From contig NZ_VJNO01000046.1 of assembly GCF_007096885.1 (NCBI RefSeq), positions 1 to 44,911 on the forward strand: 44,911 nucleotides of DNA, written 5' to 3'. How positions within the stretch are numbered: position 1 is the first letter of the stretch; each line of letters opens with the position of its first letter. The DNA comes from Streptomyces sp. 130. GTDB taxonomy: Bacteria > Actinomycetota > Actinomycetes > Streptomycetales > Streptomycetaceae. Below are positions 27,724 through 36,251 of the stretch, piece after piece. The translations under genes and the position numbers were made by a program. The notes below the pieces were generated by a model. It did not search any database. It saw nothing but the letters and a program-made list of their open reading frames with translations, and had not been told where the DNA came from.

Positions 27724-29244
27724 ATGCACCTCAGTAGCCTGCTGGACAGCGCCGTCCGCTCGGCCGGCGACCACGAAGCGGTCGTCTACCGTGAGCAGCG
27801 GTGGTCCTACCGGGAATTCGCCGACGCGGCCCGCCGGGCCGCGACCGTGCTCCGGGAGGCCGGGCTCCGGCCCGGCGACCGGCTGGCCGTGATGACGCAC
27901 AACACCCCGGCCTTCCTGTTCGCCGCGTTCGGAGCCTGGTACGCGGGCGCCACCCTGGTCCCGGTCAACCACAAGCTCCAGACCGCCGAGGTGGCACGCC
28001 AGCTGGCCCACTGCGGGGCCAGGATCGCCGTGGTCGACGCGGAGATCGGGGAGCGCGCCACCGCCGCCGACGCCGGGGCGACCTGGCTGGTCAGCCACCC
28101 CGACGCCACGCCCGAGGCCCTGCCCGCCGACGCGTTCGAGGCGCGGATCGCGGCAGCCGAGCCGTGGACCGGGGAGCCGGGGACGGATGGCGAGGTCGCG
28201 CAGATCCTGTACACCTCGGGCACCTCCGGCACGCCCAAGGGCTGCGTCCACACCCACCGGACGATCACCCTGACGGCCGCCTACACCGCCGCCGCCATCC
28301 CGCTGCGCCGGGACGAGCGGTTCCTGATCTGCATGCCCGTCTGGCACGCCTCCCCGCTCAACAACTGGGTGATGGGCACGCTGCTGACCCGCGGCACGCT
28401 GGTGCTCCAGCGCGAGTACGAGCCCCGGGGCATGCTGGAGGTCATCCAGCGCGAACGGGTCACCGCGATGTTCGGCGCCCCGATCGCCCTGATCGCGCCG
28501 ACGCAGGCGGTCCCCGACTTCGCCTCGTACGACCTCTCGTCCGTGCGGGCCTGGATCTACGGCGCGGGACCGCTCGACGCGGACACCGCGCGCCGCCTCA
28601 TGAAGGCGTACGGCTCCGAGAACTTCCACCAGGTGTACGGGATGAGCGAGACGGGCCCCGTCGGCGCCTCGCTCCCGCCCGCCGAGCAGGTCGCCAAGGC
28701 CGGTGCGATCGGCCGGGGCGGCATGCCCGGGGTCGAGCTGCGGGTCGTCCGCCAGGACGGCGCCGACGCGGGGGCGGGGGAGACCGGCGAGATCTGGCTG
28801 CGCTCCGACACCCGCATGGTCGGCTACCTGGACGACGAGAAGGCCACCGCCGAGGCGTTCGCGGGCGACTGGTACCGCAGCGGCGACCTGGGCCGGGTCG
28901 ACGAGGACGGGTTCGTCACGGTCGTGGACCGGATGAAGGACGTGATCATCACCGGCGGCGAGAACGTCGCCTCGCAGGAGGTGGAGGGCGCCCTGCGCGG
29001 CCACCCCGACGTCCTGGACGTCGCCGTCGTCGGCCGGCCCCACCCGCAGTGGGGCGAGACCGTGGTCGCCGTCGTCGTCCCGCGCGAGGGCGCCTCGCTC
29101 GGCCTGGAGGCCGTCCGCGCCTGGCTGGAACCCCGGATCGCCCGCTACAAGGTGCCCCGCGAGCTGGTCCTGCGCCCCGCCCTGCCCCGCACCCCGTCCG
29201 GGAAGATCACCAAGCACGTGCTGCGCGACGAGCTGGCGCGGTGA
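27724..29244 (+). CDS. Acyl-CoA synthetase / AMP-dependent ligase
   Basis: 506 aa ANL-superfamily ligase that activates a carboxylic acid through an acyl-AMP to acyl-CoA. The P-loop ILYTSGTSGTPKG is at 161-173, VYGMSETGP in the middle, the hinge region RMKDVIITGGENV near 420, and the catalytic lysine K494 in TPSGKITK. The ATG at 27724 is preferred over the GTG at 27721 because AGGAG then has proper spacing. With the divergent AidB-like dehydrogenase it would give activation followed by alpha,beta-oxidation of an imported acid. Chain-length preference cannot be read from sequence. Confidence 0.92.
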   Translation: MHLSSLLDSAVRSAGDHEAVVYREQRWSYREFADAARRAATVLREAGLRPGDRLAVMTHNTPAFLFAAFGAWYAGATLVPVNHKLQTAEVARQLAHCGARIAVVDAEIGERATAADAGATWLVSHPDATPEALPADAFEARIAAAEPWTGEPGTDGEVAQILYTSGTSGTPKGCVHTHRTITLTAAYTAAAIPLRRDERFLICMPVWHASPLNNWVMGTLLTRGTLVLQREYEPRGMLEVIQRERVTAMFGAPIALIAPTQAVPDFASYDLSSVRAWIYGAGPLDADTARRLMKAYGSENFHQVYGMSETGPVGASLPPAEQVAKAGAIGRGGMPGVELRVVRQDGADAGAGETGEIWLRSDTRMVGYLDDEKATAEAFAGDWYRSGDLGRVDEDGFVTVVDRMKDVIITGGENVASQEVEGALRGHPDVLDVAVVGRPHPQWGETVVAVVVPREGASLGLEAVRAWLEPRIARYKVPRELVLRPALPRTPSGKITKHVLRDELAR

Positions 29245-29246
29245 GC

Positions 29247-29282
29247 CCGGGCCCGCACCCCCGCGGCCGGGAGCGGGCCCGG
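29247..29282 (+). terminator. Terminator after the acyl-CoA synthetase
   Basis: CCGGGCCCGC (29247-29256) pairs perfectly over 10 bp with 29273-29282, beginning just after the stop codon and ending 7 bp before the -10 box of the next gene. Confidence 0.7.
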
Positions 29283-29288
29283 CCCGCG

Positions 29289-29294
29289 TAGGGT
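29289..29294 (+). promoter_or_regulatory. -10 box, leaderless TetR gene
   Basis: TAGGGT followed by exactly 6 nt and the ATG at 29301, without a ribosome site, is the classic leaderless arrangement in actinobacteria. Confidence 0.65.
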
Positions 29295-29300
29295 CGGGGC

Positions 29301-29903
29301 ATGGCCGACGAACAGGTGACCAGGGCGCGGCGGGGTCCCGGCAGACCCCGCGAGGAGCGCGTCACCCGGGCCGTCCTCGACGCCGTCGTGGAGCTGGTGA
29401 CGGAGAACGGCATGGGCGCCCTGACGATGGACGCGGTGGCGGCCCGGGCCGGCGTCAGCAAACCGGCCATGTACCGGCGTTGGGCCACCAAGCAGGATCT
29501 CGTCCTGGCCGCCGCCGAGTCCCGGATCGGGCCGCTGACCGTCCCCGACATGGGCGACTTCCGGGCCGAGCTGCGCGCCGTGCTGACGGCGCGCATGGAG
29601 GCGTACCGGCAGCCGGGCGTCTCGCGGCTGCTCGCCGGAGTGATCGGCTCGGCGTCGGAGGCGGGCGCCGAGCCGGGCGCGTACCGCGCCTACACGGCCC
29701 GCGTGATGAGCGAGACCCGCCACCTCCTGGAGCGCGGTGTGGCGCGCGGCGACGTCCGGGCCGACGTCGACATCGCCGCCGCCGCGACGCTCGTCGCCGC
29801 CTCGCTGGTCTTCCGCATGGTCGGCGAACAGCGCCTGCCGGACCAGCGGTTGGTCGACTCCGTGGTGGACCTGATCGGCCGCGCGGTCGCCGCCCCGGCG
29901 TAA
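29301..29903 (+). CDS. TetR/AcrR-family regulator
   Basis: 200 aa TetR regulator with a basic arm (RARRGPGRPREERV) before the HTH (LTMDAVAARAGVSKPAMYRRW, about 41-61) and a TetR_C-type ligand domain. The long Arg/Pro arm is typical of one actinobacterial subgroup. It lies in front of, and codirectional with, the dioxygenase-MFS-aldehyde dehydrogenase operon and is its likely regulator; a palindrome at that operon's start site (30062-30069) is the candidate site. No second binding site is obvious near its own promoter. Confidence 0.9.
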   Translation: MADEQVTRARRGPGRPREERVTRAVLDAVVELVTENGMGALTMDAVAARAGVSKPAMYRRWATKQDLVLAAAESRIGPLTVPDMGDFRAELRAVLTARMEAYRQPGVSRLLAGVIGSASEAGAEPGAYRAYTARVMSETRHLLERGVARGDVRADVDIAAAATLVAASLVFRMVGEQRLPDQRLVDSVVDLIGRAVAAPA

Positions 29904-30027
29904 CGCCCCCCGCTCGTGACCCGGTTCCCCGCCGGGCGCTTCGGCATGCCCGCGCACCGGTCCGGCCGTCACGGACCCACCCCCGGACGGTCACCGGATC
30001 CGCCGGCAAATCAACCCGCCACACCCC

Positions 30028-30069
30028 TTGCCCCGCCGCCCGGCTATATCGATACTGCTCGTTACGTAA
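30028..30069 (+). promoter_or_regulatory. Promoter with palindromic operator for the dioxygenase operon
   Basis: TTGCCC (30028-30033), a 17-bp spacer and GATACT (30051-30056) form a plausible promoter in a locally A/T-rich island. The 8-bp palindrome TTACGTAA (30062-30069) covers the expected start of transcription, a good position for a repressor. The GGGAGGA ribosome site for the ATG at 30096 follows. Confidence 0.55.
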
Positions 30070-30095
30070 TTAGCGCACCGCCGGGAGGAACACCC

Positions 30096-31019
30096 ATGCA
30101 GACCGCTGTCACGAACCCCAAGCCGGTCCTGGACAAGCCGCTCATGCACTACGGGAGCCGGACCCTCGAACGGCTCGCGCCCGGCGCCGAGCCGGCCACG
30201 TACCGGCAGATCGAGATCAGCCCGCTCACCCCGCACTTCGGCGCCGTGCTCGGCGGGGTCGACCTGACCCGCCCGATCACCGACGAGCTCGCCGAGGAGC
30301 TGCGCCAGGCGCTGCTGGAGTGGAAGGTGGTCTTCTTCCGCGCGCAGACCGGCTTCACCGCCGACCACCAGCTCGCCCTGTCCGGCGTCTGGGGCCCGCC
30401 CGAGCCCAACCCGTTCTTCCCGAAGACCGGGACGGCCGGCGTCTCGCGCCTCGCCAAGGACGCCAAGGCCGCGGGCAACAAGAACATCTGGCACAGCGAC
30501 CACTCGTTCATGGTCAACCCGGCCCTCGGCTCCGTCCTGCGCGCCGTGGAGGTGCCCGGTGCGGGCGGCGACACGATGTGGGCGGACATGGCCGCCGCGT
30601 ACGACAACCTGCCGGACGACCTCAAGGCACGGATCGAGGACCTCACCGCCGTCCACGACTGGGCACCGAGCTGGGGCGCCCTGATGAACGACGAGCAGAA
30701 GGCCGAGTTCCGCAAGTCCTGGCCCCAGGTCGAGCACCCCGTCGTGGTCCGCCACCCGCGCAGCGGCCGCAAGACCCTCTACGTCAACGAGCCGTTCACC
30801 ACCCGGATCAAGGGCCTGTCCGACGCCGAGAGCCGCGAACTGCTCGACATCCTGGTCCTCCAGGCCCGCATCCCCGAGTACCAGGTCCGCTTCCACTGGG
30901 AGGCCGACTCGATCGCCGTCTGGGACAACATCGCCACCCAGCACTACGCGATCAACGACTACTTCCCGCAGCGCCGGATCATGGAGCGCATCGCCATCGC
31001 CGGCGTGCCGCTCTCCTGA
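30096..31019 (+). CDS. TauD/TfdA-family Fe(II)/2-oxoglutarate dioxygenase
   Basis: 307 aa non-haem iron dioxygenase. The facial triad is visible: H133 and D135 (WHSDHSF) and H283 (TQHYAIND); R293 or R294 (QRRIMER) would bind 2-oxoglutarate. Family members hydroxylate taurine, alkylsulfonates, alkylsulfates, 2,4-D or related ethers next to a heteroatom, which then leaves an aldehyde or phenol. The frame is open further upstream, but the ATG at 30096 has GGGAGGA and a promoter. The downstream MFS transporter and aldehyde dehydrogenase suggest import of the substrate and oxidation of the aldehyde product. No ssu or tau ABC genes are present. Confidence 0.92.
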   Translation: MQTAVTNPKPVLDKPLMHYGSRTLERLAPGAEPATYRQIEISPLTPHFGAVLGGVDLTRPITDELAEELRQALLEWKVVFFRAQTGFTADHQLALSGVWGPPEPNPFFPKTGTAGVSRLAKDAKAAGNKNIWHSDHSFMVNPALGSVLRAVEVPGAGGDTMWADMAAAYDNLPDDLKARIEDLTAVHDWAPSWGALMNDEQKAEFRKSWPQVEHPVVVRHPRSGRKTLYVNEPFTTRIKGLSDAESRELLDILVLQARIPEYQVRFHWEADSIAVWDNIATQHYAINDYFPQRRIMERIAIAGVPLS

Positions 31020-31050
31020 CCCCCTCCGCACCCCCTTCCCAGGAGATCCC

Positions 31051-32352
31051 ATGACCGCGGCACCGATCGAACGGCCCCAGCACCCCACCGCAGCGGTGGC
31101 ACCCGCCGGCACCCGTAACCGGGCCTGGACGGTGACCGTGCTCCTCGTGGTCTTCATGATGGTCAACTTCGCCGACAAGTCCGTGCTCGGCCTGGCCGCC
31201 GACGAGATCCGCGCGGACCTGCACCTGAGCGCCACTCAGTTCGGCCTCGTCAACGGCGCGTTCTTCCTGCTCTTCTCCGTCGCCGCCGTCCTGGTCGGCC
31301 TCGCCGCCGACCGGGTCCCGCCGAAGGTCCTGCTGCTGCTCATGGCGCTGCTCTGGTCCGTGGCCCAGGTGCCCGCCGCGATCGGCGGCGGCCTCGCCGT
31401 CCTCGTCGCCTCCCGGGTCTTCCTGGGCGCGGCCGAGGGCCCGGCCTTCCCCGTGGCGCAGCAGGCCACCTTCGCCTGGTTCCCGAACGACCGGCGCAAC
31501 CTGCCGGGCGCCCTGATCACCCTGGGCGTCACGCTCGGGGTGATCACCTCCGCGCCCGGCCTGTCCTGGGTCATCCAGCACCACGGCTGGCGCACGGCGC
31601 TGTGGGTGCTGGCGGGCGTGGGCCTGGTCTGGGCCGCCCTCTGGCAGGTGCTCGGCGCGGACGGCGGACACCGCGTCGGCACCGCCCGAACGCCGGTGCG
31701 CGAGGAGGCGCCCGCCGCCCGGGCCTCCTACCGCGCGATCCTCACCAGCCGCACCTGGATCGGCGCCACCTTCGCCTACTTCACCAGTTACTGGACCGTC
31801 GCCCTCATGCTGGTCTGGCTGCCGTCCTACCTGCGCAACGCCCTCGGCTACACGGCCGGCGAGGCGGGCACCGTCGTCGTCGCCCCGTGGACCATCGGCG
31901 CCGTCGTCCTGCTCGCCCAGGCCGGTGTCACCGGACGGCTGATGCGGCGCGGCGTCGGCAGCCGCCGCGCCCGGGGCTGGGTCGGCGGCACACTCCTCGC
32001 GCTCGGCGCCCTGTGCTGCCTGGCCGTGCCGCTCGCGGACGGCTCCACGGCCAAGACCGTGCTCATCGCCCTCGGCTTCGGGTTCGGCGGCTCGTACGCG
32101 GCCGTCGCGGCGACCACCGTCAGCGAACTCGCCCCGGCGAACAGGGCCGGCGGCGCGCTGGGCGTCATGAACGCCCTGGTCACCATGGCCGGCCTGGCCG
32201 CCCCGGCCGTCGTCGGCGCCCTCGTCGACGCCCAGGGGACCGGCGGCTACCAGAACGCCGTCGTGCTCTCCGGCCTCCTCCTCGTCCTGGGGGCCGCGGC
32301 ATCCTTCTGGCTCATCGACCCGGCCCGCGACGCCTCCCGCCCGACCCCCTGA
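31051..32352 (+). CDS. MFS transporter (ACS-like)
   Basis: 433 aa with 12 predicted TM helices. It resembles the anion:cation symporter branch of the major facilitator superfamily (NFADKSVLGLAADEI in TM1; GLAADRVPPK in the first cytoplasmic loop; ASRVFLGAAEGPAFPV in TM4), which imports organic anions. The ATG at 31051 has AGGAG and follows the dioxygenase by 31 nt. It probably brings in the dioxygenase substrate; the exact solute is unknown. Confidence 0.9.
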   Translation: MTAAPIERPQHPTAAVAPAGTRNRAWTVTVLLVVFMMVNFADKSVLGLAADEIRADLHLSATQFGLVNGAFFLLFSVAAVLVGLAADRVPPKVLLLLMALLWSVAQVPAAIGGGLAVLVASRVFLGAAEGPAFPVAQQATFAWFPNDRRNLPGALITLGVTLGVITSAPGLSWVIQHHGWRTALWVLAGVGLVWAALWQVLGADGGHRVGTARTPVREEAPAARASYRAILTSRTWIGATFAYFTSYWTVALMLVWLPSYLRNALGYTAGEAGTVVVAPWTIGAVVLLAQAGVTGRLMRRGVGSRRARGWVGGTLLALGALCCLAVPLADGSTAKTVLIALGFGFGGSYAAVAATTVSELAPANRAGGALGVMNALVTMAGLAAPAVVGALVDAQGTGGYQNAVVLSGLLLVLGAAASFWLIDPARDASRPTP

Positions 32353-32388
32353 CCCTCCCCCCACCGCACCCACCCAAGGAGCCCGCCC

Positions 32389-34101
32389 GTGAGCGCCGCC
32401 CCCGCACTCGACAACAGCTCGCTCGACCTCGCCGTCGCCGGCCTGCGCGACCGGGCCGGCACCTGGACCGCCACCCCGCTCACCGAACGCGTCGCCCTCC
32501 TGGAGCGGATGCTCCCGCGCATCGCCGAGGCCGCCCCCGCCATGGTCGCCGACGCCGCCGCCGCGAAGGGCTACGCCGCCGACTCGGCCTGGGCCGCCGA
32601 GGACTGGGTCACCGCCCCCTGGGCGCTGGCCCAGACGGTGAGCGCCTACCTCCACGTGCTGCGCAGGCTGGCCGCCGGACAGGACCCGGTCTGCCGCGAG
32701 GCCGTCCGCGAACGCGCCGGACGCGTCCTGGTCGACGTCTTCCCGGCGACCGGACCGGACCGCCTCCTGCTCAACGGGTTCACCGCCGAGGTGTGGACCC
32801 TGCCCGGGACCAGCCGCGCGCAGGCGCTGGCCGACGCGGCGGGGGAGTACCGGGGCCGGCCGGGCCGCCCGGCCGTCGCCCTGGTCCTGGGCGCGGGCAA
32901 CGTCCCCGCCATCACCCCGCTCGACGTCCTGCACAAGCTGTACGCGCAGGGCGAGGTCGTCCTCGCCAAGATGAACCCCGTCAACGCCTACCTGCGCCCG
33001 CACTTCGAGAAGGTGTTCGCCGAGTTCGTGGAGAAGGGCTGGGTGCGCTTCGTGGACGGCGGCGCCGAGACCGGTGCCTACCTCACCACCCACGACGGCG
33101 TCGACACCATCCACGTCACCGGCAGCGAGCGCACCCACGACGCGATCGTCTGGGGCACCGACGACCAGGCCGAGCGGCGCAGGAGCGAGGACACCCCGCT
33201 CAACGACAAGCCGTTCACCAGCGAACTCGGCGGCGTCAGCCCCTGCGTCGTGACCCCCGGACCGTGGAGCGCGGCGGACTTCCGCTTCCAGGCCGAGCAC
33301 ATCGTCACCAGCAAGATGAACAACTCCGGCCACAACTGCGTCGCCAGCCAGATCCTCGTCGTCCCCCGCGAGTGGGACGGCACCGAACGGCTGCTCGCCG
33401 AGATCCGCCGGGTCCTGCGCGAACTGCCGCCCCGCGCCGACTACTACCCCGGCGCCGCCGACCGGCTCGGGGCGGTCGTCCGCGCCCACCCGGACGCCGA
33501 GACCCACGGCGAGGGCGCCTGCCGCCTGCTCGTCCCCGACATCACGGACGAGGGCGACCCGATGCTGGACATCGAGGTGTTCGCCAGCGCCCTCGGAGTC
33601 GTACGCCTGCCGGGCGCCGACGCCCCCGCGTTCCTGCGCGCGGCAACGGAGTTCGCCAACGACCGGCTGCCCGGCACCCTCGGCGCGACCCTGCTGGTCC
33701 ACCCCCGCACCGAACGCGCCCACCGCCGCGCGGTCGAGGAGGCGGTCGCCGGCCTCCGCTACGGCACCCTCGGCGTCAACTGCTGGTCGGCGTTCGGCTT
33801 CCTCCTCGGCTACACCCCCTGGGGCGCCTTCCCCGGACACAGCCGCCAGGACATCGGCAGCGGCGTCGGCTTCGTGCACAACGCGTTCATGCTGGAGCAC
33901 GTCGAGAAGACGGTCGTACGCGCCCCCTTCGCACCCGCCCCGCGCGGCCTGTTCACCGGCTCCCCGTCCCTGTCCCCGCGCCCGCCCTACTTCGTCACGA
34001 ACCGCACCGGCCGCACGACCATGGAACGGCTCACCGCGTACACGGCCGATCCGAGGGCGACCCGGCTCCCCGGGATCTTCGCCTCGGCTCTGCGGGGATG
34101 A
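32389..34101 (+). CDS. Divergent long aldehyde dehydrogenase
   Basis: 570 aa, longer than the usual ~490-500 aa. ALDH core residues are kept: N171 (GAGNVPAITP), E279 (TSELGGVSP) and the nucleophile C317 (NNSGHNCVAS). The extra length lies in the helical N-terminus (1-~125) and a C-terminal tail (about 515-570). The GTG at 32389 has AAGGAG upstream and is 36 nt after the MFS gene. It would oxidise the aldehyde released by the dioxygenase. The loop LYAQGEVVLAKMNPVNAY replaces the standard KPxExTP cofactor segment, so cofactor use may be unusual, and reduction of an acyl thioester remains possible. Confidence 0.87.
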   Translation: MSAAPALDNSSLDLAVAGLRDRAGTWTATPLTERVALLERMLPRIAEAAPAMVADAAAAKGYAADSAWAAEDWVTAPWALAQTVSAYLHVLRRLAAGQDPVCREAVRERAGRVLVDVFPATGPDRLLLNGFTAEVWTLPGTSRAQALADAAGEYRGRPGRPAVALVLGAGNVPAITPLDVLHKLYAQGEVVLAKMNPVNAYLRPHFEKVFAEFVEKGWVRFVDGGAETGAYLTTHDGVDTIHVTGSERTHDAIVWGTDDQAERRRSEDTPLNDKPFTSELGGVSPCVVTPGPWSAADFRFQAEHIVTSKMNNSGHNCVASQILVVPREWDGTERLLAEIRRVLRELPPRADYYPGAADRLGAVVRAHPDAETHGEGACRLLVPDITDEGDPMLDIEVFASALGVVRLPGADAPAFLRAATEFANDRLPGTLGATLLVHPRTERAHRRAVEEAVAGLRYGTLGVNCWSAFGFLLGYTPWGAFPGHSRQDIGSGVGFVHNAFMLEHVEKTVVRAPFAPAPRGLFTGSPSLSPRPPYFVTNRTGRTTMERLTAYTADPRATRLPGIFASALRG

Positions 34102-34196
34102 GACAGCCGGCATGGGCGCCGGGAACCTCCAGGCAGCCCGACGCCCATGTCGGATTTCCGCCAGCCACGGCCCCGCCGGTGGCCCATCCTTGAACC

Positions 34197-35687
34197 ATGC
34201 ACACCGACACCGAGCGCTGCGTCCGGGCGGTCCGGTCCAAGGACGCCCGCTTCGACGGCTGGTTCTTCACCGCCGTCCTGACCACCCGGATCTACTGCCG
34301 CCCGAGCTGCCCCGTCGCGCCGCCCAAGGCCGAGAACATGACGTTCTACCCGAGCGCCGCCGCCTGCCAGCAGGCCGGGTTCCGGGCCTGCAAGCGGTGC
34401 CGTCCCGACACCAGCCCCGGGTCCCCGGAATGGAACGCCCGCGCCGACTCGGTGGCCCGCGCGATACGGCTCATCCGCGACGGCGTGGTCGACCGCGAAG
34501 GCGTCCCCGGCCTCGCCGCCCGCCTCGGCTACTCACCCCGCCAGATCGAACGCCAGCTGCTCGCCGAACTGGGCGCCGGACCGCTCGCCCTGGCCCGCGC
34601 CCAGCGCGCCCAGACCGCACGCGTGCTCATCGAGACCACCGCGCTGCCCATGGCCGAGATCGCCTTCGCCGCCGGGTTCTCCTCCGTGCGCACCTTCAAC
34701 GACACCGTCCGCGAGGTCTTCGCCCTGGCCCCCGGCGAACTCCGCACCCGCGCCGCCCGCACCGCGACCCCGCCCGCCGCCCCGGGCGTCATCACGCTGC
34801 GCCTCCCGTACCGCGCCCCGCTCAACCCCAGCAACCTCTTCGGCCACCTCGCCGCGACCGCCGTCCCCGGCGTCGAGGAGTGGCGCGACGGCGCGTACCG
34901 CCGCACCCTCACCCTGCCGCACGGCCACGGCATCGTCGCGCTCACCCCGCGCCCCGACCACATCGCCTGCCGGCTCTCCCTCACCGACCCGCGCGACCTG
35001 ACCCTCGCCATCAGCAGGTGCCGCTGGCTCCTCGACCTGGACGCCGACCCGGTCGCCGTGGACGAGCAGCTGCGCACCGACCCGCTGCTCGCCCCGCTGG
35101 TCGACGCAGGCCCGGGCCGCCGGGTGCCGAGGACCGTCGACGGCGCCGAATTCGCCGTCCGCGCCGTGCTCGGCCAGCAGGTGTCCACCGCCGCCGCCCG
35201 CACCCACGCCGCCCGCCTGGTCACCGCCCACGGCATCCCGGTGGACGACCCCGAGGGCGGACTCACCCACCTCTTCCCGGACCCCGAGGCGCTGGCCGGA
35301 CTCGACCCCGAGCAGCTGGCCCTGCCGCGCAGCCGCCGCCGCACGCTCACCACCCTCGTCCAGGCCCTGGCGGACGGCTCGCTGCGCCTCGGCCCCGACT
35401 CCGACTGGGAGCGGGCCCGCACCGAACTGGCCGCGCTGCCCGGATTCGGCCCCTGGACCGTCGAGGTCATCGCGATGCGGGCCCTCGGCGACCCGGACGC
35501 CTTCCTCCCGACCGACCTCGGCATCCGCAGGTCCGCCCAGCACCTCGGCCTGCCGTCCACCCCGGCCGCCCTCACCGCCCGCGCGGCCGGCTGGCGCCCC
35601 TGGCGGGCGTACGCCGTCCAGTACCTCTGGACCGTCGACGACCACCCCATCAACCACCTCCCGGACACGGAAGGAAGTGCCCCGTGA
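34197..35687 (+). CDS. alkA: Ada/AraC-AlkA fusion: methyl-sensing DNA glycosylase
   Basis: 496 aa three-part DNA-repair protein. The N-terminal Ada zinc domain has Cys34, Cys38, Cys65 and Cys68 (IYCRPSC, ACKRC); Cys34 or its equivalent takes methyl groups from DNA phosphotriesters. An AraC-type double HTH follows (about 80-185, with IAFAAGFSSVRTFND), then an AlkA 3-methyladenine glycosylase (about 190-490) with the HhH segment LPGFGPWTVEVIAMR and catalytic D440 (LPTDLGIRR). It can thus sense alkylation, activate genes and excise alkylated bases. It overlaps ogt by 4 nt (GTGA). No clear ribosome site is seen before the ATG at 34197; a short or absent leader is likely. Confidence 0.95.
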   Translation: MHTDTERCVRAVRSKDARFDGWFFTAVLTTRIYCRPSCPVAPPKAENMTFYPSAAACQQAGFRACKRCRPDTSPGSPEWNARADSVARAIRLIRDGVVDREGVPGLAARLGYSPRQIERQLLAELGAGPLALARAQRAQTARVLIETTALPMAEIAFAAGFSSVRTFNDTVREVFALAPGELRTRAARTATPPAAPGVITLRLPYRAPLNPSNLFGHLAATAVPGVEEWRDGAYRRTLTLPHGHGIVALTPRPDHIACRLSLTDPRDLTLAISRCRWLLDLDADPVAVDEQLRTDPLLAPLVDAGPGRRVPRTVDGAEFAVRAVLGQQVSTAAARTHAARLVTAHGIPVDDPEGGLTHLFPDPEALAGLDPEQLALPRSRRRTLTTLVQALADGSLRLGPDSDWERARTELAALPGFGPWTVEVIAMRALGDPDAFLPTDLGIRRSAQHLGLPSTPAALTARAAGWRPWRAYAVQYLWTVDDHPINHLPDTEGSAP

Positions 35688-36184
35688 CCCGGCAGCACAC
35701 GGTCACCGACAGCCCCTACGGCCCGCTCACCCTCGTCGCCACCGACGGGGTCCTGGCCGGCCTCTACATGACCGGCCAGCGCCACCGGCCCCCCGAGGAG
35801 AGCTTCGGGGAGCCCGACCCCCGCCCCTTCCCCGAGGCGATCCGCCAGCTCGACGCCTACTTCGCCGGCGAACTGCGCGACTTCGACCTGCCGTTGCACC
35901 TGGACGGCACCCCGTTCCAGCGCAGTGTCTGGGAGCAGCTGCGGCTCATCCCGTACGGCGAGACCCGTACGTACGGCGAACTCGCCGAGCACCTCGGCAA
36001 GCCCGGCGCCTCCCGGGCGGTGGGCCTGGCCAACGGCAAGAACCCGGTCGGCATCATCGTGCCCTGCCACCGGGTGATCGGGGCCTCGGGCGGCCTCACC
36101 GGCTACGGGGGCGGGCTGGACCGCAAGCAGCGCCTGCTGGCGTTCGAGAACGGCACGCAGGAGAGCACCCCGGCGCTGTTCTGA
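35684..36184 (+). CDS. ogt: Methylated-DNA-protein cysteine methyltransferase
   Basis: 166 aa Ogt/Ada-C-type suicide enzyme that removes O6-alkyl groups from guanine. Active-site IVPCHRVIG with C128; the helix RTYGELAEHLGKPGASRAVG binds DNA and GLTGYGGGLDRKQRLL closes the domain. The GTG at 35684 overlaps the alkA stop, with GGAAGG upstream, so it is translated with the sensor/glycosylase as an adaptive-response operon. An 18-bp-stem terminator follows. Confidence 0.96.
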   Translation: MTRQHTVTDSPYGPLTLVATDGVLAGLYMTGQRHRPPEESFGEPDPRPFPEAIRQLDAYFAGELRDFDLPLHLDGTPFQRSVWEQLRLIPYGETRTYGELAEHLGKPGASRAVGLANGKNPVGIIVPCHRVIGASGGLTGYGGGLDRKQRLLAFENGTQESTPALF

Positions 36185-36192
36185 CACGTGAG

Positions 36193-36234
36193 CGGCGACG
36201 GGCCCCGCACACGCTCGTGCGGGGCCCGTCGCCG
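36193..36234. terminator. Very strong bidirectional terminator
   Basis: An 18-bp perfect stem (36193-36210 with 36217-36234) and a 6-nt loop stand between ogt and the convergent metal-exporter gene, 9 nt after the ogt stop and 17 nt before the other stop. Confidence 0.93.
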
Positions 36235-36251
36235 TACAGCCTTCCGGCGGC

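Noticed and set aside
25188..27737. 849-aa plus-strand frame across the AidB-like and TetR genes
   Set aside because: It is antisense to two genes with clear motifs and has no recognisable domain.
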